A stretch of 64,000 nt of DNA from Staphylococcus sp. IVB6181 (GTDB lineage: Bacteria; Bacillota; Bacilli; Staphylococcales; Staphylococcaceae), in contig NZ_CP095096.1 of assembly GCF_025561445.1 (NCBI RefSeq), forward strand, positions 1,095,822 through 1,159,821. The letters run 5' to 3'. Positions 42,678 to 55,303 of this stretch are shown here, piece by piece. The position numbers and the translations under genes were made by a program. Each line of letters opens with the position of its first letter. Position 1 is the stretch's first letter. The notes under the pieces were generated by a model. The model worked only from the letters and a program-made list of their open reading frames with translations. It had not been told where the DNA came from and ran no database searches.

Positions 42678-43967
42678 TTATTTCATTTGAGAGAAAGCAT
42701 AATCAGCAGCACGTAATGTTTCTTCGATATCTTCATCTGTATGCTCAGTTGTTAAGAACCATGCTTCGAATTTAGATGGAGCTAAATTAATACCTTGGTT
42801 CAGCATAAGTTTGAAGAATTTAGCGAATGCATCACCGTCTGAGTTTTCAGCTTGTTCGTAATGTGTGACTTTCTCGTCAGTAAAGTACATAGTTAATGAA
42901 CCATAGACTCTATTGATAGTAGCTGTAATGCCATGTTTTTTAATCAATTCATTTAAACCATCTTCGAGTTTTTTGCCGAGACGATTCAATTCTTCGTACA
43001 CACCATCTTGTTCTAACACTTCTAATAATGCAATGCCGGCTTTCATTGATAATGGGTTGCCTGCCATTGTACCCGCTTGATATGCAGGTCCGAGCGGTGC
43101 GACTTGTTCCATAATATCTTGACGTCCGCCGTAACCGCCGATTGGCAATCCGCCGCCGACAATCTTACCGAAGGCAGTTAAGTCAGGATAGACATTTAAT
43201 AAGTCTTGCGCTGCCCCGTAATGGAAACGAAATGCAGTAATGACTTCATCATAGACAACTAAACCGCCGTATTGATGAGTGATTTCATTGACTTCTTCTA
43301 GGAAACCGGGAAGCGGTTCAACCATACCGAAGTTGCCGATAATCGGTTCTACTAATACTGCTGCGATTTGATCGCCCCAATGTTCCATTGCTTCTTTATA
43401 TGCTTCGATGTCATTGAAAGGTACAGTAATAACTTCTTGCGCTACACTTTTTGGTACGCCTGCTGAATCAGGAGAGCCTAATTGTGAAGGGCCGCTGCCT
43501 GCTGCAACAAGTACTAAATCTGAGTGCCCATGATATGAACCAGCAAATTTAATGATTTTATCACGGTTTGTATACGCACGTGCAACACGAATTGTAGTCA
43601 TCACTGCTTCAGTACCTGAATTGACGAAACGCATTTTTTCAAGTGAAGGAATGGCTTCGCGTAATTTCTTAGCAAACTCAATTTCCAATTCAGTCGGCGT
43701 ACCGAAGAGTACACCTTTCGCTGCTTGCTCTTGAATGGCTTTAGTGATGTGCGGATGTGCATGACCTGTAATAATCGGGCCGTATGCTTGCAGATAGTCG
43801 ATATAACGATTGCCATCTACGTCGAATAAATATTGACCTTTACCTTCTTTCATTACTACCGGTGCACCGCCGCCAACTGCTTTAAATGAGCGGGAAGGGG
43901 AGTTGACACCGCCTAGGATATATTCATCTGACAAACTTTGAAGTCGTTCGCTTTCAGTAAAATTCAT
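42678..43967 (-). CDS. hemL: Glutamate-1-semialdehyde 2,1-aminomutase
   Basis: PLP enzyme (429 residues) making 5-aminolevulinate for haem. The PLP-binding lysine is in [15 protein letters not shown], with the aspartate in [10 protein letters not shown] and the substrate loop [10 protein letters not shown]. It lies apart from the hem operon, so it is probably the second staphylococcal copy (GsaB/HemL2 type). AAAGAGG precedes the ATG. Confidence 0.95.
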   Translation of the reverse strand: MNFTESERLQSLSDEYILGGVNSPSRSFKAVGGGAPVVMKEGKGQYLFDVDGNRYIDYLQAYGPIITGHAHPHITKAIQEQAAKGVLFGTPTELEIEFAKKLREAIPSLEKMRFVNSGTEAVMTTIRVARAYTNRDKIIKFAGSYHGHSDLVLVAAGSGPSQLGSPDSAGVPKSVAQEVITVPFNDIEAYKEAMEHWGDQIAAVLVEPIIGNFGMVEPLPGFLEEVNEITHQYGGLVVYDEVITAFRFHYGAAQDLLNVYPDLTAFGKIVGGGLPIGGYGGRQDIMEQVAPLGPAYQAGTMAGNPLSMKAGIALLEVLEQDGVYEELNRLGKKLEDGLNELIKKHGITATINRVYGSLTMYFTDEKVTHYEQAENSDGDAFAKFFKLMLNQGINLAPSKFEAWFLTTEHTDEDIEETLRAADYAFSQMK

Positions 43968-44048
43968 TATTTATCAACCTCTTTTAATTTAATAATTCCG
44001 CTTACTATCGTATCATATAATTAACTATAAGAAGAAAAAGGTGAGCAT

Positions 44049-44504
44049 ATGTTGAAAAAAGGAGACAAATTCCCTGAATTTGCATTAGAAAATCAAGACG
44101 GAGAAGTAATTACTAACGAAACAATCAAAGGAAGAAAAGCAATTCTTTACTTTTATCCTAGAGATAATACACCAGGATGCACAACAGAAGCTTGCGATTT
44201 CCGAGACAACATGGCAATGTTCAATGATTTAGATATTGCTGTCTATGGAATAAGCGGAGATTCTAAGAAAAAACACCAAAACTTTATCGCAAAACATGAT
44301 TTAAACTTCGATTTATTAGTAGACGAAGATTATAAATTATCAGAAGCAACAGGCGTCTACCAATTGAAGAAAAGTTTTGGTAAAGAATCAATGGGCATTG
44401 TAAGAACTACTTTTATCGTTGACGAAGAAGGGGTTATCGACCATGTCATCGAGAAAGTAAAAGTTAAAGAACAAATGGATCAACTAAAAGAAATATTGGG
44501 GTGA
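44049..44504 (+). CDS. bcp: Thioredoxin-dependent peroxiredoxin Bcp
   Basis: A 151-residue peroxiredoxin. The peroxidatic cysteine and a nearby cysteine five residues on are in TPGCTTEACDFRD, the atypical two-cysteine pattern. Reduces organic and hydrogen peroxides. Its location just before perR fits an oxidative-stress cluster. AAAGGTGAG precedes the ATG. Confidence 0.93.
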   Translation: MLKKGDKFPEFALENQDGEVITNETIKGRKAILYFYPRDNTPGCTTEACDFRDNMAMFNDLDIAVYGISGDSKKKHQNFIAKHDLNFDLLVDEDYKLSEATGVYQLKKSFGKESMGIVRTTFIVDEEGVIDHVIEKVKVKEQMDQLKEILG

Positions 44505-44509
44505 AGCAT

Positions 44510-45460
44510 GTGAAGGTTCTTTCATTAAATAGATTAAAAGACTCAGAGCAGTTATTGGAAGAAACTTTTCCAGAAACAGAATTCGTATTTCGTAAGAATG
44601 TAGATGAAATCAGCGAAGAGGATAAAAAAGATGCGGATATTGTGATCGGATACAGCGGCAAAGCTGATCAAGCTTTCTTCGAAGGTATGCCGAATCTTAA
44701 ATTTATTGCATGGTATGCTGCGGGTGTGAACAATCTGCCGCTTGAATATCTTGCAGAGCGAGATGTTTTATTAACCAATGCATCAGGTATCCACGCAAAA
44801 CAAATGAGTCAATTTGCGTTTGCATATATTCTAGACGATTATAAGCAAATGAGAGTTTCAAGACACAATCAAGATAATAAAGTGTATGATTCTAAAGTAA
44901 CAGGCAGACGATTAGATGGAGATACTATCCTTATATTAGGTACAGGTAATATTCCAAAAGAAATTGCTAAACTTGCAAATGCGTTTGAAATGAAAGTGAT
45001 CGGTATCAATACTACTGGTCATGAAGTAGATGGATTTGATGAAACCTATCCATTAAATGCATTAAATGAGGTATTGCCTAAAGCGGATATTATTATTAAC
45101 GTTTTGCCTGAAACTGAAGATACGTACCATTTATTGAAATCAGAACAATTCGATGCAATGAAAGAAAGTGCATTGTTCATTAACATCGGAAGAGGAACGA
45201 TTGCTTCCGAAGAAACGATTATTAATGCTTTAAAAGAAGACAAAATCAGACATGCTTATCTAGATGTTTTTGAAAAAGAACCTTTATCAGAGGATAGTCC
45301 TTTATATGAACTGGATAATGTGAGTATTACAGCACATATCACAGGCAATGGTAAAGAAAATTTCAATGAAGCATCGCAAATATTCATTAGGAATTTCAAA
45401 CATTTTCTCAACAATGGAGATGTAGTTGAGAATAAGGTTGATTTATCTAAAGGATATTGA
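44510..45460 (+). CDS. D-isomer-specific 2-hydroxyacid dehydrogenase family protein
   Basis: NAD(P)-dependent oxidoreductase of 316 residues. The nucleotide-binding motif is ILGTGNIPKEIAKLA; catalytic Arg/Glu/His regions are INIGRGTIAS, LDVFEKEPL and ITAHITGNG. GTG at 44501 overlaps the bcp stop and would add three residues; GTG 44510 (VKVLSLNRLK) follows GGGGTGA at better spacing and matches orthologues. Substrate unknown. Probably cotranscribed with bcp. Confidence 0.87.
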   Translation: MKVLSLNRLKDSEQLLEETFPETEFVFRKNVDEISEEDKKDADIVIGYSGKADQAFFEGMPNLKFIAWYAAGVNNLPLEYLAERDVLLTNASGIHAKQMSQFAFAYILDDYKQMRVSRHNQDNKVYDSKVTGRRLDGDTILILGTGNIPKEIAKLANAFEMKVIGINTTGHEVDGFDETYPLNALNEVLPKADIIINVLPETEDTYHLLKSEQFDAMKESALFINIGRGTIASEETIINALKEDKIRHAYLDVFEKEPLSEDSPLYELDNVSITAHITGNGKENFNEASQIFIRNFKHFLNNGDVVENKVDLSKGY

Positions 45461-45478
45461 TTAAATTAAGTGCAAACA

Positions 45479-45508
45479 TTGACATTTCAGTGCTTCAACC
45501 GTTATATT
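45479..45508 (+). promoter_or_regulatory. perR promoter
   Basis: TTGACA (45479-45484), 18 bp, TATATT (45503-45508). A perfect -35. Confidence 0.7.
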
Positions 45509-45517
45509 AATATTAAG

Positions 45518-45532
45518 TAATAATAATTATTA
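45518..45532 (+). promoter_or_regulatory. Candidate PerR box (autoregulatory operator)
   Basis: TAATAATAATTATTA is a 7-1-7 palindrome. Apart from its central base it has two mismatches to the Per-box consensus TTATAATTATTATAA. It lies just downstream of the -10, where a repressor would block transcription. Confidence 0.6.
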
Positions 45533-45553
45533 AGTAGAAAGACGGTGGATTAG

Positions 45554-46006
45554 ATGAGTGCAGAAATGGAAACTATTGAGCATCAATTAGAGGACTCTAT
45601 TGCATCTTTAAGAAATGCCGGAATCAGAATTACACCGCAAAGACAAGCCATTCTAAGATTTTTGATTTCCAGTGAAACTCATCCAACAGCAGATGAAATT
45701 TATCAGGCACTGTCACCAGATTTTCCAAACATAAGTGTTGCTACGATATATAATAACTTGCGAGTGTTTAAGAAAACAGGGATTGTCAATGAATTGACTT
45801 ATGGAGATGCATCCAGTCGCTTTGATTTTAATACGCATAATCACTATCACGTAATCTGCGAAAATTGCGGAAAGATCGTTGATTTTCATTATCCTCAATT
45901 ACATGAAGTCGAACAGTTAGCACAACATGTAACGGGATTTAAAGTTTCTCATCACAGAATGGAAATTTACGGATTATGCCCAGAATGCCAAGAAAAAGAA
46001 GAATAA
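45554..46006 (+). CDS. perR: Peroxide-responsive repressor PerR (Fur family)
   Basis: A 150-residue metalloregulator. The winged helix includes [28 protein letters not shown]. The regulatory metal site has the histidine cluster [10 protein letters not shown], and the structural zinc has two CxxC pairs (CENC and CPEC). Metal-catalysed oxidation of histidines by peroxide releases DNA. A PerR box upstream suggests autoregulation. Confidence 0.96.
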   Translation: MSAEMETIEHQLEDSIASLRNAGIRITPQRQAILRFLISSETHPTADEIYQALSPDFPNISVATIYNNLRVFKKTGIVNELTYGDASSRFDFNTHNHYHVICENCGKIVDFHYPQLHEVEQLAQHVTGFKVSHHRMEIYGLCPECQEKEE

Positions 46007-46027
46007 GAAATTATTACAAGGTTAACT

Positions 46028-46058
46028 GACCGAATGCGGAATGCATTTGGTCTTTTTT
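46028..46058 (+). terminator. perR terminator
   Basis: GACCGAATGC and GCATTTGGTC stem (one G-U), loop GGAAT, T6. Confidence 0.88.
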
Positions 46059-46303
46059 CTATATATGGGGATTTCAGCTGATCAGTAAAAAGTATATGCT
46101 GCACTTCATATTACAAGAATATGAAGTGGTGTTTACATGGGAATAATAAAAATATGTTCGAGGAAGCGGTACAATACTAGTATTACTACACACAAAGGGT
46201 GAGAGGGCATTAGGTCTATTTACACTTATACGGCAATAGTTGCTGTTGGTTGCAATCGTACGCACATTAAGTAATTTTATACAAATTTTATTAAAGAATT
46301 TTA
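46059..46303. other. Spacer upstream of the rRNA promoters
   Basis: No gene supported. An 11-bp perfect hairpin CACTTCATATT/AATATGAAGTG lies at 46102-46128 without a T tract; its role is unknown. Confidence 0.4.
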
Positions 46304-46332
46304 TTGACTCTTAACAGAAGACTTGATATGAT
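46304..46332 (+). promoter_or_regulatory. rrn promoter P1
   Basis: TTGACT, 17 bp, TATGAT, about 330 bp upstream of 16S. Confidence 0.7.
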
Positions 46333-46504
46333 GAATAGGTCGTTGAAACGGCGCAGTAAATTTAACATTGAGAAGTAAAAGTTTGAATTAAAAACTTTAA
46401 CAAAGTGTAAATTTTACTATTGAAAATCAACAAAGAACATTATAGAATAGTTATTGTTGAAAAAACGAAGCCAAACATCCTTAAAAAATAATTTTAAAAA
46501 GTGC

Positions 46505-46533
46505 TTGACTTCAAAAATGAAAAGCGGTATAAT
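46505..46533 (+). promoter_or_regulatory. rrn promoter P2
   Basis: TTGACT, 17 bp, TATAAT, about 130 bp upstream of 16S. Stronger -10 than P1. Confidence 0.8.
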
Positions 46534-46558
46534 TAATTATTGTAACGCGAAAAAATGA

Positions 46559-46574
46559 ACATTGAAAACTGAAT
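46559..46574 (+). other. 16S processing stem, 5' arm
   Basis: ACATTGAAAACTGAAT pairs with ATTCAGTTTTGAATGT at 48279-48294 across the 16S gene with one mismatch, the expected RNase III processing stalk. Confidence 0.65.
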
Positions 46575-46663
46575 GATAATATGTCAACGTTAATTCCAAA
46601 TTAACAAACGTTTTAAACGTTTTATAACAAATAGTTTTTATGAGCTAGTCAAACATCATAAAC

Positions 46664-48227
<1,564 letters not shown>

Positions 48228-48313
48228 ATTCGGAACAGTTTCGTTAGAAACTGAAATAGGAATAACGTGACATATTGTATTCAGTTTTGAATGTTTATCA
48301 TTCAATTTTAAAT

Positions 48314-48390
<77 letters not shown>

Positions 48391-48405
48391 TTTAAAATTT
48401 ATATT

Positions 48406-48481
48406 GGGGGCTTAGCTCAGCTGGGAGAGCGCCTGCTTTGCACGCAGGAGGTCAGCGGTTCGATCCCGCTAGTCTCCACCA
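48406..48481 (+). tRNA. tRNA-Ala (TGC)
   Basis: 76 nt including CCA, anticodon TGC. Identical to the copy at 52455-52530. Confidence 0.97.
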
Positions 48482-48491
48482 TATATATTGT

Positions 48492-48518
48492 ACATTGAAA
48501 ACTAGATAAGTAAGTAAA
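48492..48518 (+). other. 23S processing stem, 5' arm
   Basis: ACATTGAAAACTAGATAAG (followed by TAAGTAAA) is complementary, with few mismatches, to the segment at 51591-51616 beyond 23S, forming the 23S maturation stalk. Confidence 0.65.
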
Positions 48519-48635
48519 AATAGATTTTACCAAGCAAAACCGAGTGAATTAGAGTTTTAAAAGCTTTATTCATTTAAATGAATCGCTAGTAATCAATTGC
48601 CGATGGCAAACGATTACTCACAATATTAATAACGT

Positions 48636-51560
<2,925 letters not shown>

Positions 51561-51632
51561 AATTTCAAGTTTTGATTGGTTGAATTGAAATTTACTTACT
51601 ATCTAGTTTTGAATGTATAATACATTCCATTG

Positions 51633-51747
51633 TCTGGCGACAATGGCAAAGAGGTCACACCTGTTCCCATGCCGAACACAGAAGTTAAGCTCTTTAGCGC
51701 CGATGGTAGTCGGACTTACGTTCCGCAAGAGTAGGACGTTGCCAGGC
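51633..51747 (+). rRNA. 5S ribosomal RNA
   Basis: 115 nt from TCTGGCGACAATGGC to GTTGCCAGGC, with the conserved CCGAACACAGAAGTTAAG. Confidence 0.95.
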
Positions 51748-51760
51748 AATGTATTAAAAT

Positions 51761-51836
51761 GGAGAATTAGCTCAGCTGGGAGAGCATCTGCCTTACAAGC
51801 AGAGGGTCGGCGGTTCGAACCCGTCATTCTCCACCA
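51761..51836 (+). tRNA. tRNA-Val (TAC)
   Basis: 76 nt with CCA; anticodon TAC. First of the 26-gene tRNA array after 5S. Confidence 0.96.
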
Positions 51837-51844
51837 TTTAAATA

Positions 51845-51920
<76 letters not shown>

Positions 51921-51925
51921 TCTCA

Positions 51926-52001
51926 GAGCCATTAGCTCAGTTGGTAGAGCATCTGACTTTTAATCAGAGGGTCAGAGGTTCGAATCCTCTATGGCTCACC
52001 A
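51926..52001 (+). tRNA. tRNA-Lys (TTT)
   Basis: 76 nt with CCA; anticodon TTT. Confidence 0.96.
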
Positions 52002-52008
52002 TTTAAAC

Positions 52009-52090
52009 GCGGGTGTGGCGGAATTGGCAGACGCACTAGACTTAGGATCTAGCGCCTTACGGCGTGGGGGTTCGACTCCCTTCACCCGCA
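52009..52090 (+). tRNA. tRNA-Leu (TAG)
   Basis: 82 nt, long variable arm, CCA not encoded. Confidence 0.95.
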
Positions 52091-52095
52091 TATAA

Positions 52096-52170
52096 GCAGA
52101 AGTAGTTCAGCGGTAGAATACAACCTTGCCAAGGTTGGGGTCGCGGGTTCGAATCCCGTCTTCTGCTCCA
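52096..52170 (+). tRNA. tRNA-Gly (GCC)
   Basis: 75 nt with CCA; normal T loop (GGTTCGAATCC), hence the translation-type glycine tRNA, in contrast to the four TCC copies at 53.6-54.0 kb. Confidence 0.95.
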
Positions 52171-52177
52171 TTTTTTT

Positions 52178-52266
52178 GCCGGGGTGGCGGAACTGGCAGA
52201 CGCACAGGACTTAAAATCCTGCGATAAGTGATTATCGTACCGGTTCGATTCCGGTCCTCGGCACCA
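52178..52266 (+). tRNA. tRNA-Leu (TAA)
   Basis: 89 nt with CCA and long variable arm. Confidence 0.95.
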
Positions 52267-52276
52267 ATTAAATAAT

Positions 52277-52350
52277 GCGCCCGTAGCTCAACTGGATAGA
52301 GCGTTTGACTACGGATCAAGAGGTTATGGGTTCGACTCCTATCGGGCGCG
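52277..52350 (+). tRNA. tRNA-Arg (ACG)
   Basis: 74 nt, CCA not encoded; the wobble A is presumably converted to inosine. Confidence 0.95.
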
Positions 52351-52361
52351 CTTTATTTCTG

Positions 52362-52435
52362 CGGGAAGTAGCTCAGCTTGGTAGAGCACTTGGTTTGGGA
52401 CCAAGGGGTCGTAGGTTCGAATCCTGTCTTCCCGA
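52362..52435 (+). tRNA. tRNA-Pro (TGG)
   Basis: 74 nt, CCA not encoded. Confidence 0.95.
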
Positions 52436-52454
52436 TAACCTTAGAAATTAATAT

Positions 52455-52530
52455 GGGGGCTTAGCTCAGCTGGGAGAGCGCCTGCTTTGCACGCAGGAGG
52501 TCAGCGGTTCGATCCCGCTAGTCTCCACCA
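52455..52530 (+). tRNA. tRNA-Ala (TGC), second copy
   Basis: 76 nt with CCA, identical to the spacer copy at 48406, including the flanking ATATAT. Confidence 0.96.
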
Positions 52531-52563
52531 TATATTTCATTACAACATAACAAACTTTACAAT

Positions 52564-52637
52564 GGCGGTGTAGCTCAGCTGGCTAGAGCGTACGGTTCAT
52601 ACCCGTGAGGTCGGGGGTTCGATCCCCTCCACCGCCA
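52564..52637 (+). tRNA. tRNA-Met (CAT), elongator
   Basis: 74 nt, acceptor stem GGCGGTG, anticodon CAT. Confidence 0.9.
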
Positions 52638-52664
52638 CTAATTATTAGGTTGTAAAATTATTTA

Positions 52665-52738
52665 GGACCTTTAGCTCAGTTGGTTAGAGCTAACGGCTCA
52701 TAACCGTTCGGTCGCAGGTTCGAGTCCTGCAAGGTCCA
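52665..52738 (+). tRNA. tRNA with CAT anticodon, probably tRNA-Ile2 (lysidine)
   Basis: 74 nt. C4-G69 and C5-G68 pairs and A73 match the determinants used by TilS to make lysidine, so it probably reads AUA rather than AUG. Assigned by inference. Confidence 0.7.
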
Positions 52739-52749
52739 TATAATTTTTT

Positions 52750-52842
52750 GGAGGAATACCCAAGTCTGGCTGAAGGGATCGGTCTTGAAAACCGACAGGG
52801 GCTTAACGGCTCGCGGGGGTTCGAATCCCTCTTCCTCCGCCA
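52750..52842 (+). tRNA. tRNA-Ser (TGA)
   Basis: 93 nt with CCA, long variable arm. Confidence 0.95.
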
Positions 52843-52860
52843 TTTATAAAATAACATTAT

Positions 52861-52934
<74 letters not shown>

Positions 52935-52946
52935 TTTTATTATGTT

Positions 52947-53022
52947 GGTCCCGTAGTGTAGCGGTTAACACGCCTGCCTGTCACGCAGGAGATCGCGGGT
53001 TCGATTCCCGTCGGGACCGCCA
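52947..53022 (+). tRNA. tRNA-Asp (GTC)
   Basis: 76 nt with CCA. Confidence 0.95.
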
Positions 53023-53039
53023 TTCATTAATTTAATTAT

Positions 53040-53112
53040 GGTTCAGTAGCTCAGTTGGTAGAGCAATGGATTGAAGCTCCATGTGTCGGCAGTTCGACTC
53101 TGTCCTGAACCA
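53040..53112 (+). tRNA. tRNA-Phe (GAA)
   Basis: 73 nt, anticodon GAA, CCA not encoded. Confidence 0.94.
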
Positions 53113-53117
53113 TTTTT

Positions 53118-53193
<76 letters not shown>

Positions 53194-53198
53194 TCTCA

Positions 53199-53282
53199 GG
53201 AGGGGTAGCGAAGTGGCTAAACGCGGCGGACTGTAAATCCGCTCCTTCGGGTTCGGCAGTTCGAATCTGCCCCCCTCCACCA
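53199..53282 (+). tRNA. tRNA-Tyr (GTA)
   Basis: 84 nt with CCA and long variable arm. Confidence 0.95.
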
Positions 53283-53294
53283 TCTATTTTTAAT

Positions 53295-53368
53295 AGGGGC
53301 ATAGTTCAACGGTAGAATAGAGGTCTCCAAAACCTTTGATGTGGGTTCGATTCCTACTGCCCCTGCCA
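53295..53368 (+). tRNA. tRNA-Trp (CCA)
   Basis: 74 nt with encoded CCA end. Confidence 0.94.
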
Positions 53369-53369
53369 T

Positions 53370-53443
53370 GGCGACTGTGGTGAAGTGGTTAACACATCGG
53401 ATTGTGGTTCCGACATTCGTGGGTTCGATTCCCATCAGTCGCC
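53370..53443 (+). tRNA. tRNA-His (GTG)
   Basis: 74 nt including the extra G-1 paired with C73. Confidence 0.94.
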
Positions 53444-53455
53444 CTTTATTATTAA

Positions 53456-53527
53456 TGGGCTATAGCCAAGCGGTAAGGCAACGGACTTTGACTCCGTCAC
53501 TCACTGGTTCGAATCCAGTTAGCCCAG
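53456..53527 (+). tRNA. tRNA-Gln (TTG)
   Basis: 72 nt. Charged with glutamate first and amidated by GatCAB (genes at 5.1-8.3 kb). Confidence 0.94.
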
Positions 53528-53536
53528 TTTGCTTTT

Positions 53537-53611
53537 GGCGGCATAGCCAAGTGGTAAGGCCAAGGTCTGCAAAACCTTTATTCACCGGTTCAAATCCGGT
53601 TGCCGCCTCCA
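53537..53611 (+). tRNA. tRNA-Cys (GCA)
   Basis: 75 nt with CCA. Confidence 0.94.
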
Positions 53612-53622
53612 TGAATTATTAT

Positions 53623-53697
53623 GCGGGAGTAGTTCAACTCTTAGAACACATTCCTTCCCGGAATGAGATATAGGTGTAAATCCTATCTTCCGCTCCA
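53623..53697 (+). tRNA. tRNA-Gly (TCC), non-proteogenic type, copy 1
   Basis: 75 nt with CCA; stem CATTC/GAATG and loop CTTCCCG give anticodon TCC. The D loop has CT where G18-G19 should be, and the T arm reads GGTGTAAATCC instead of GGTTCRAATCC. These are the hallmarks of the staphylococcal glycine tRNAs that avoid EF-Tu and feed the Fem pentaglycine enzymes. Confidence 0.9.
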
Positions 53698-53710
53698 TAT
53701 ATTATTTTAT

Positions 53711-53785
53711 GCGGGAATAGTTCAACTCTTAGAACACGTTCCTTCCCGGAACGAGGTATAGGTGTAAATCCTATTTTCCGCTCCA
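53711..53785 (+). tRNA. tRNA-Gly (TCC), non-proteogenic type, copy 2
   Basis: As copy 1 with the same altered loops; anticodon stem CGTTC/GAACG and acceptor GCGGGAA. Confidence 0.9.
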
Positions 53786-53797
53786 TTTTTAATTTAC

Positions 53798-53872
53798 GCG
53801 GGAGTAGTTCAACTCTTAGAACACGTTCCTTCCCGGAACGAGGTATAGGTGCAAATCCTATCTTCCGCTCCA
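53798..53872 (+). tRNA. tRNA-Gly (TCC), non-proteogenic type, copy 3
   Basis: As copy 2, with T arm GGTGCAAATCC. Confidence 0.9.
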
Positions 53873-53886
53873 TATATTTTATACAT

Positions 53887-53961
53887 GCGGGAGTAGTTCA
53901 ACTCTTAGAACACATTCCTTCCCGGAATGAGATATGGGTGTAAATCCTATCTTCCGCTCCA
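53887..53961 (+). tRNA. tRNA-Gly (TCC), non-proteogenic type, copy 4
   Basis: Near-identical to copy 1, with one change in the T stem (GGGTGTAAATCC). Confidence 0.9.
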
Positions 53962-53967
53962 TATTAT

Positions 53968-54052
53968 GCCGGTGTGGCGGAATTGGCAGACGCGCGGGAC
54001 TCAAAATCCCGTTCCAGTCAATGGAGTGCCGGTTCGATCCCGGCCACCGGTA
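53968..54052 (+). tRNA. tRNA-Leu (CAA), probable prophage attachment site
   Basis: 85 nt, anticodon CAA, long variable arm. It ends with a G1-U72 pair; CCA not encoded. The prophage integrase points toward it from 140 bp away, so its 3' end is the likely attL core. Confidence 0.92.
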
Positions 54053-54086
54053 TTTCTGTGACATCATAACCTACCAATAAACTTTA

Positions 54087-54117
54087 GAAACCGCATAATG
54101 ACGCGGTTTCTTTTTTT
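54087..54117. terminator. Terminator of the rrn-tRNA operon
   Basis: GAAACCGC and GCGGTTTC stem, loop ATAATGAC, T7. Confidence 0.88.
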
Positions 54118-54150
54118 AATGATTCCATAAAATACCATAAGGTTTTAAAA

Positions 54151-54185
54151 TTTTGGACACGTTTTGGACACGTTTTTGGACACAC
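54151..54185. repeat. Tandem TTTTGGACACG repeats beside the integrase
   Basis: Two perfect 11-bp copies (54151-54161, 54162-54172) and a third imperfect one (54173-54185). The position between int and the attachment site suits integrase or excisionase arm-type binding sites. Confidence 0.6.
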
Positions 54186-54190
54186 TTTTT

Positions 54191-55237
54191 CTATAACGCT
54201 CTTAGTAAACTTATAGTTTTATCTTCATCTTTCTCTCTAACTTCTTCGAGAAGATGGCCATATTTATTGAGTGTCATACTAATATCGGAATGGCCAAGTC
54301 TTTTAGAAATATAATATATATTGATGTTTTGGGATATTAAATAAGATGCATGGGTATGTCTGAAGGCATGACTTGTTATATTTCTTTTTATTTTCAATGT
54401 TGAGCATGCTTGTTTAATAGACTTGTTTATTGACTCATTAGTGATGAGTTTACCGTTATGAGTAAATAAATAGCCCTCTGAGCTGCTAGGGTGATTATTT
54501 GCAAATGTAATTAACAGATCTATACATTCTTTGGCAACTTTTACGGTTCTTTTTGCGTGTTTATTCTTGTTACCATCAAGAAAAATGGTGTTAGTAACTT
54601 CGTTTATATGCTTTCTCTTTAGGTATATACAATCGCTAAAACGGCCTCCTGTTTCTATCATTAGTAATATTAAATATGTTGACGCAGCAAAGTAATGACG
54701 ACGATTTAAATAATAATTTTTGATACATTTAAGTTCTTTTAAATTTAGGTATTTGTCGGTTTATTTTTTTATTGGTTCTTTAGAGGATCTCACTTGGATT
54801 CCTACAGTAAAATCTTTAATGATTACTCCATCATATATTGCATATTCAACTATTTTTTTACACAACGAGTTTATTCTGCCCAGTTGATCTTGTGATAATC
54901 TATCCTTATAGTAAGTTAGAAAGTTTTGATATTGTGTACGCGTAATTTTATTCATTTGTTTACCTTTAAAATATTTTTCGATTCGGCTAATTGTTCTTTT
55001 ATTGTCATTATAAGTCTTTGATGAAATATAAGGTTTTTTGTAAGTCTCTATCCATTTTGATGCATAAGACTCAAAAGAAATATTACTTTCAATATCAATA
55101 CCTTTTGTTATCTCGTTATAACGTTTTACACCTGCTTGTTCGGCTTCTTTCTTGGTTCGAAATCCTTGCTTTCTATAGCGCTTTGTATCTATTCTGAAAT
55201 CGTATTGCCACTTTCCGTTTCTTTTAATTATATTCAT
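54191..55237 (-). pseudogene. int: Prophage tyrosine integrase, interrupted by an in-frame TAA
   Basis: One continuous frame of 349 codons broken only by TAA at 54761-54763 (after EPIKK, before TDKYLNLKEL). The N-terminal part has an AP2-like arm-binding start and a SAM-like core-binding domain. The C-terminal part has the catalytic arginine (ETGGRFSDCIYL), HAFRHTHASYL, the LGHSDI box and the nucleophile tyrosine in LNKYGHL. A one-base change (for example GAA to TAA) would explain it. Without readthrough the catalytic domain is lost. Confidence 0.9.
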
Positions 55238-55267
55238 TACAATACCTCCTAAAAAAGTATAAAAATA

Positions 55268-55292
55268 ATAAGGGTACGGTGGTGTACCCTAT
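55268..55292 (-). terminator. Terminator of the CPBP protease gene
   Basis: On the minus strand AGGGTAC and GTACCCT pair around ACCACC, followed by TATTATTTTT. Confidence 0.75.
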
Positions 55293-55303
55293 ATCCAATT
55301 AGA

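Noticed and set aside
46074..46265. 63-codon minus-strand frame upstream of the rRNA promoters
   Set aside because: No ribosome site, low-complexity composition and no resemblance to a protein family.
53623..53961. Glycine tRNA copies as degenerate pseudogenes
   Set aside because: Acceptor, anticodon stems and CCA ends are intact in all four, and the altered loops are shared, matching the known functional non-proteogenic class.
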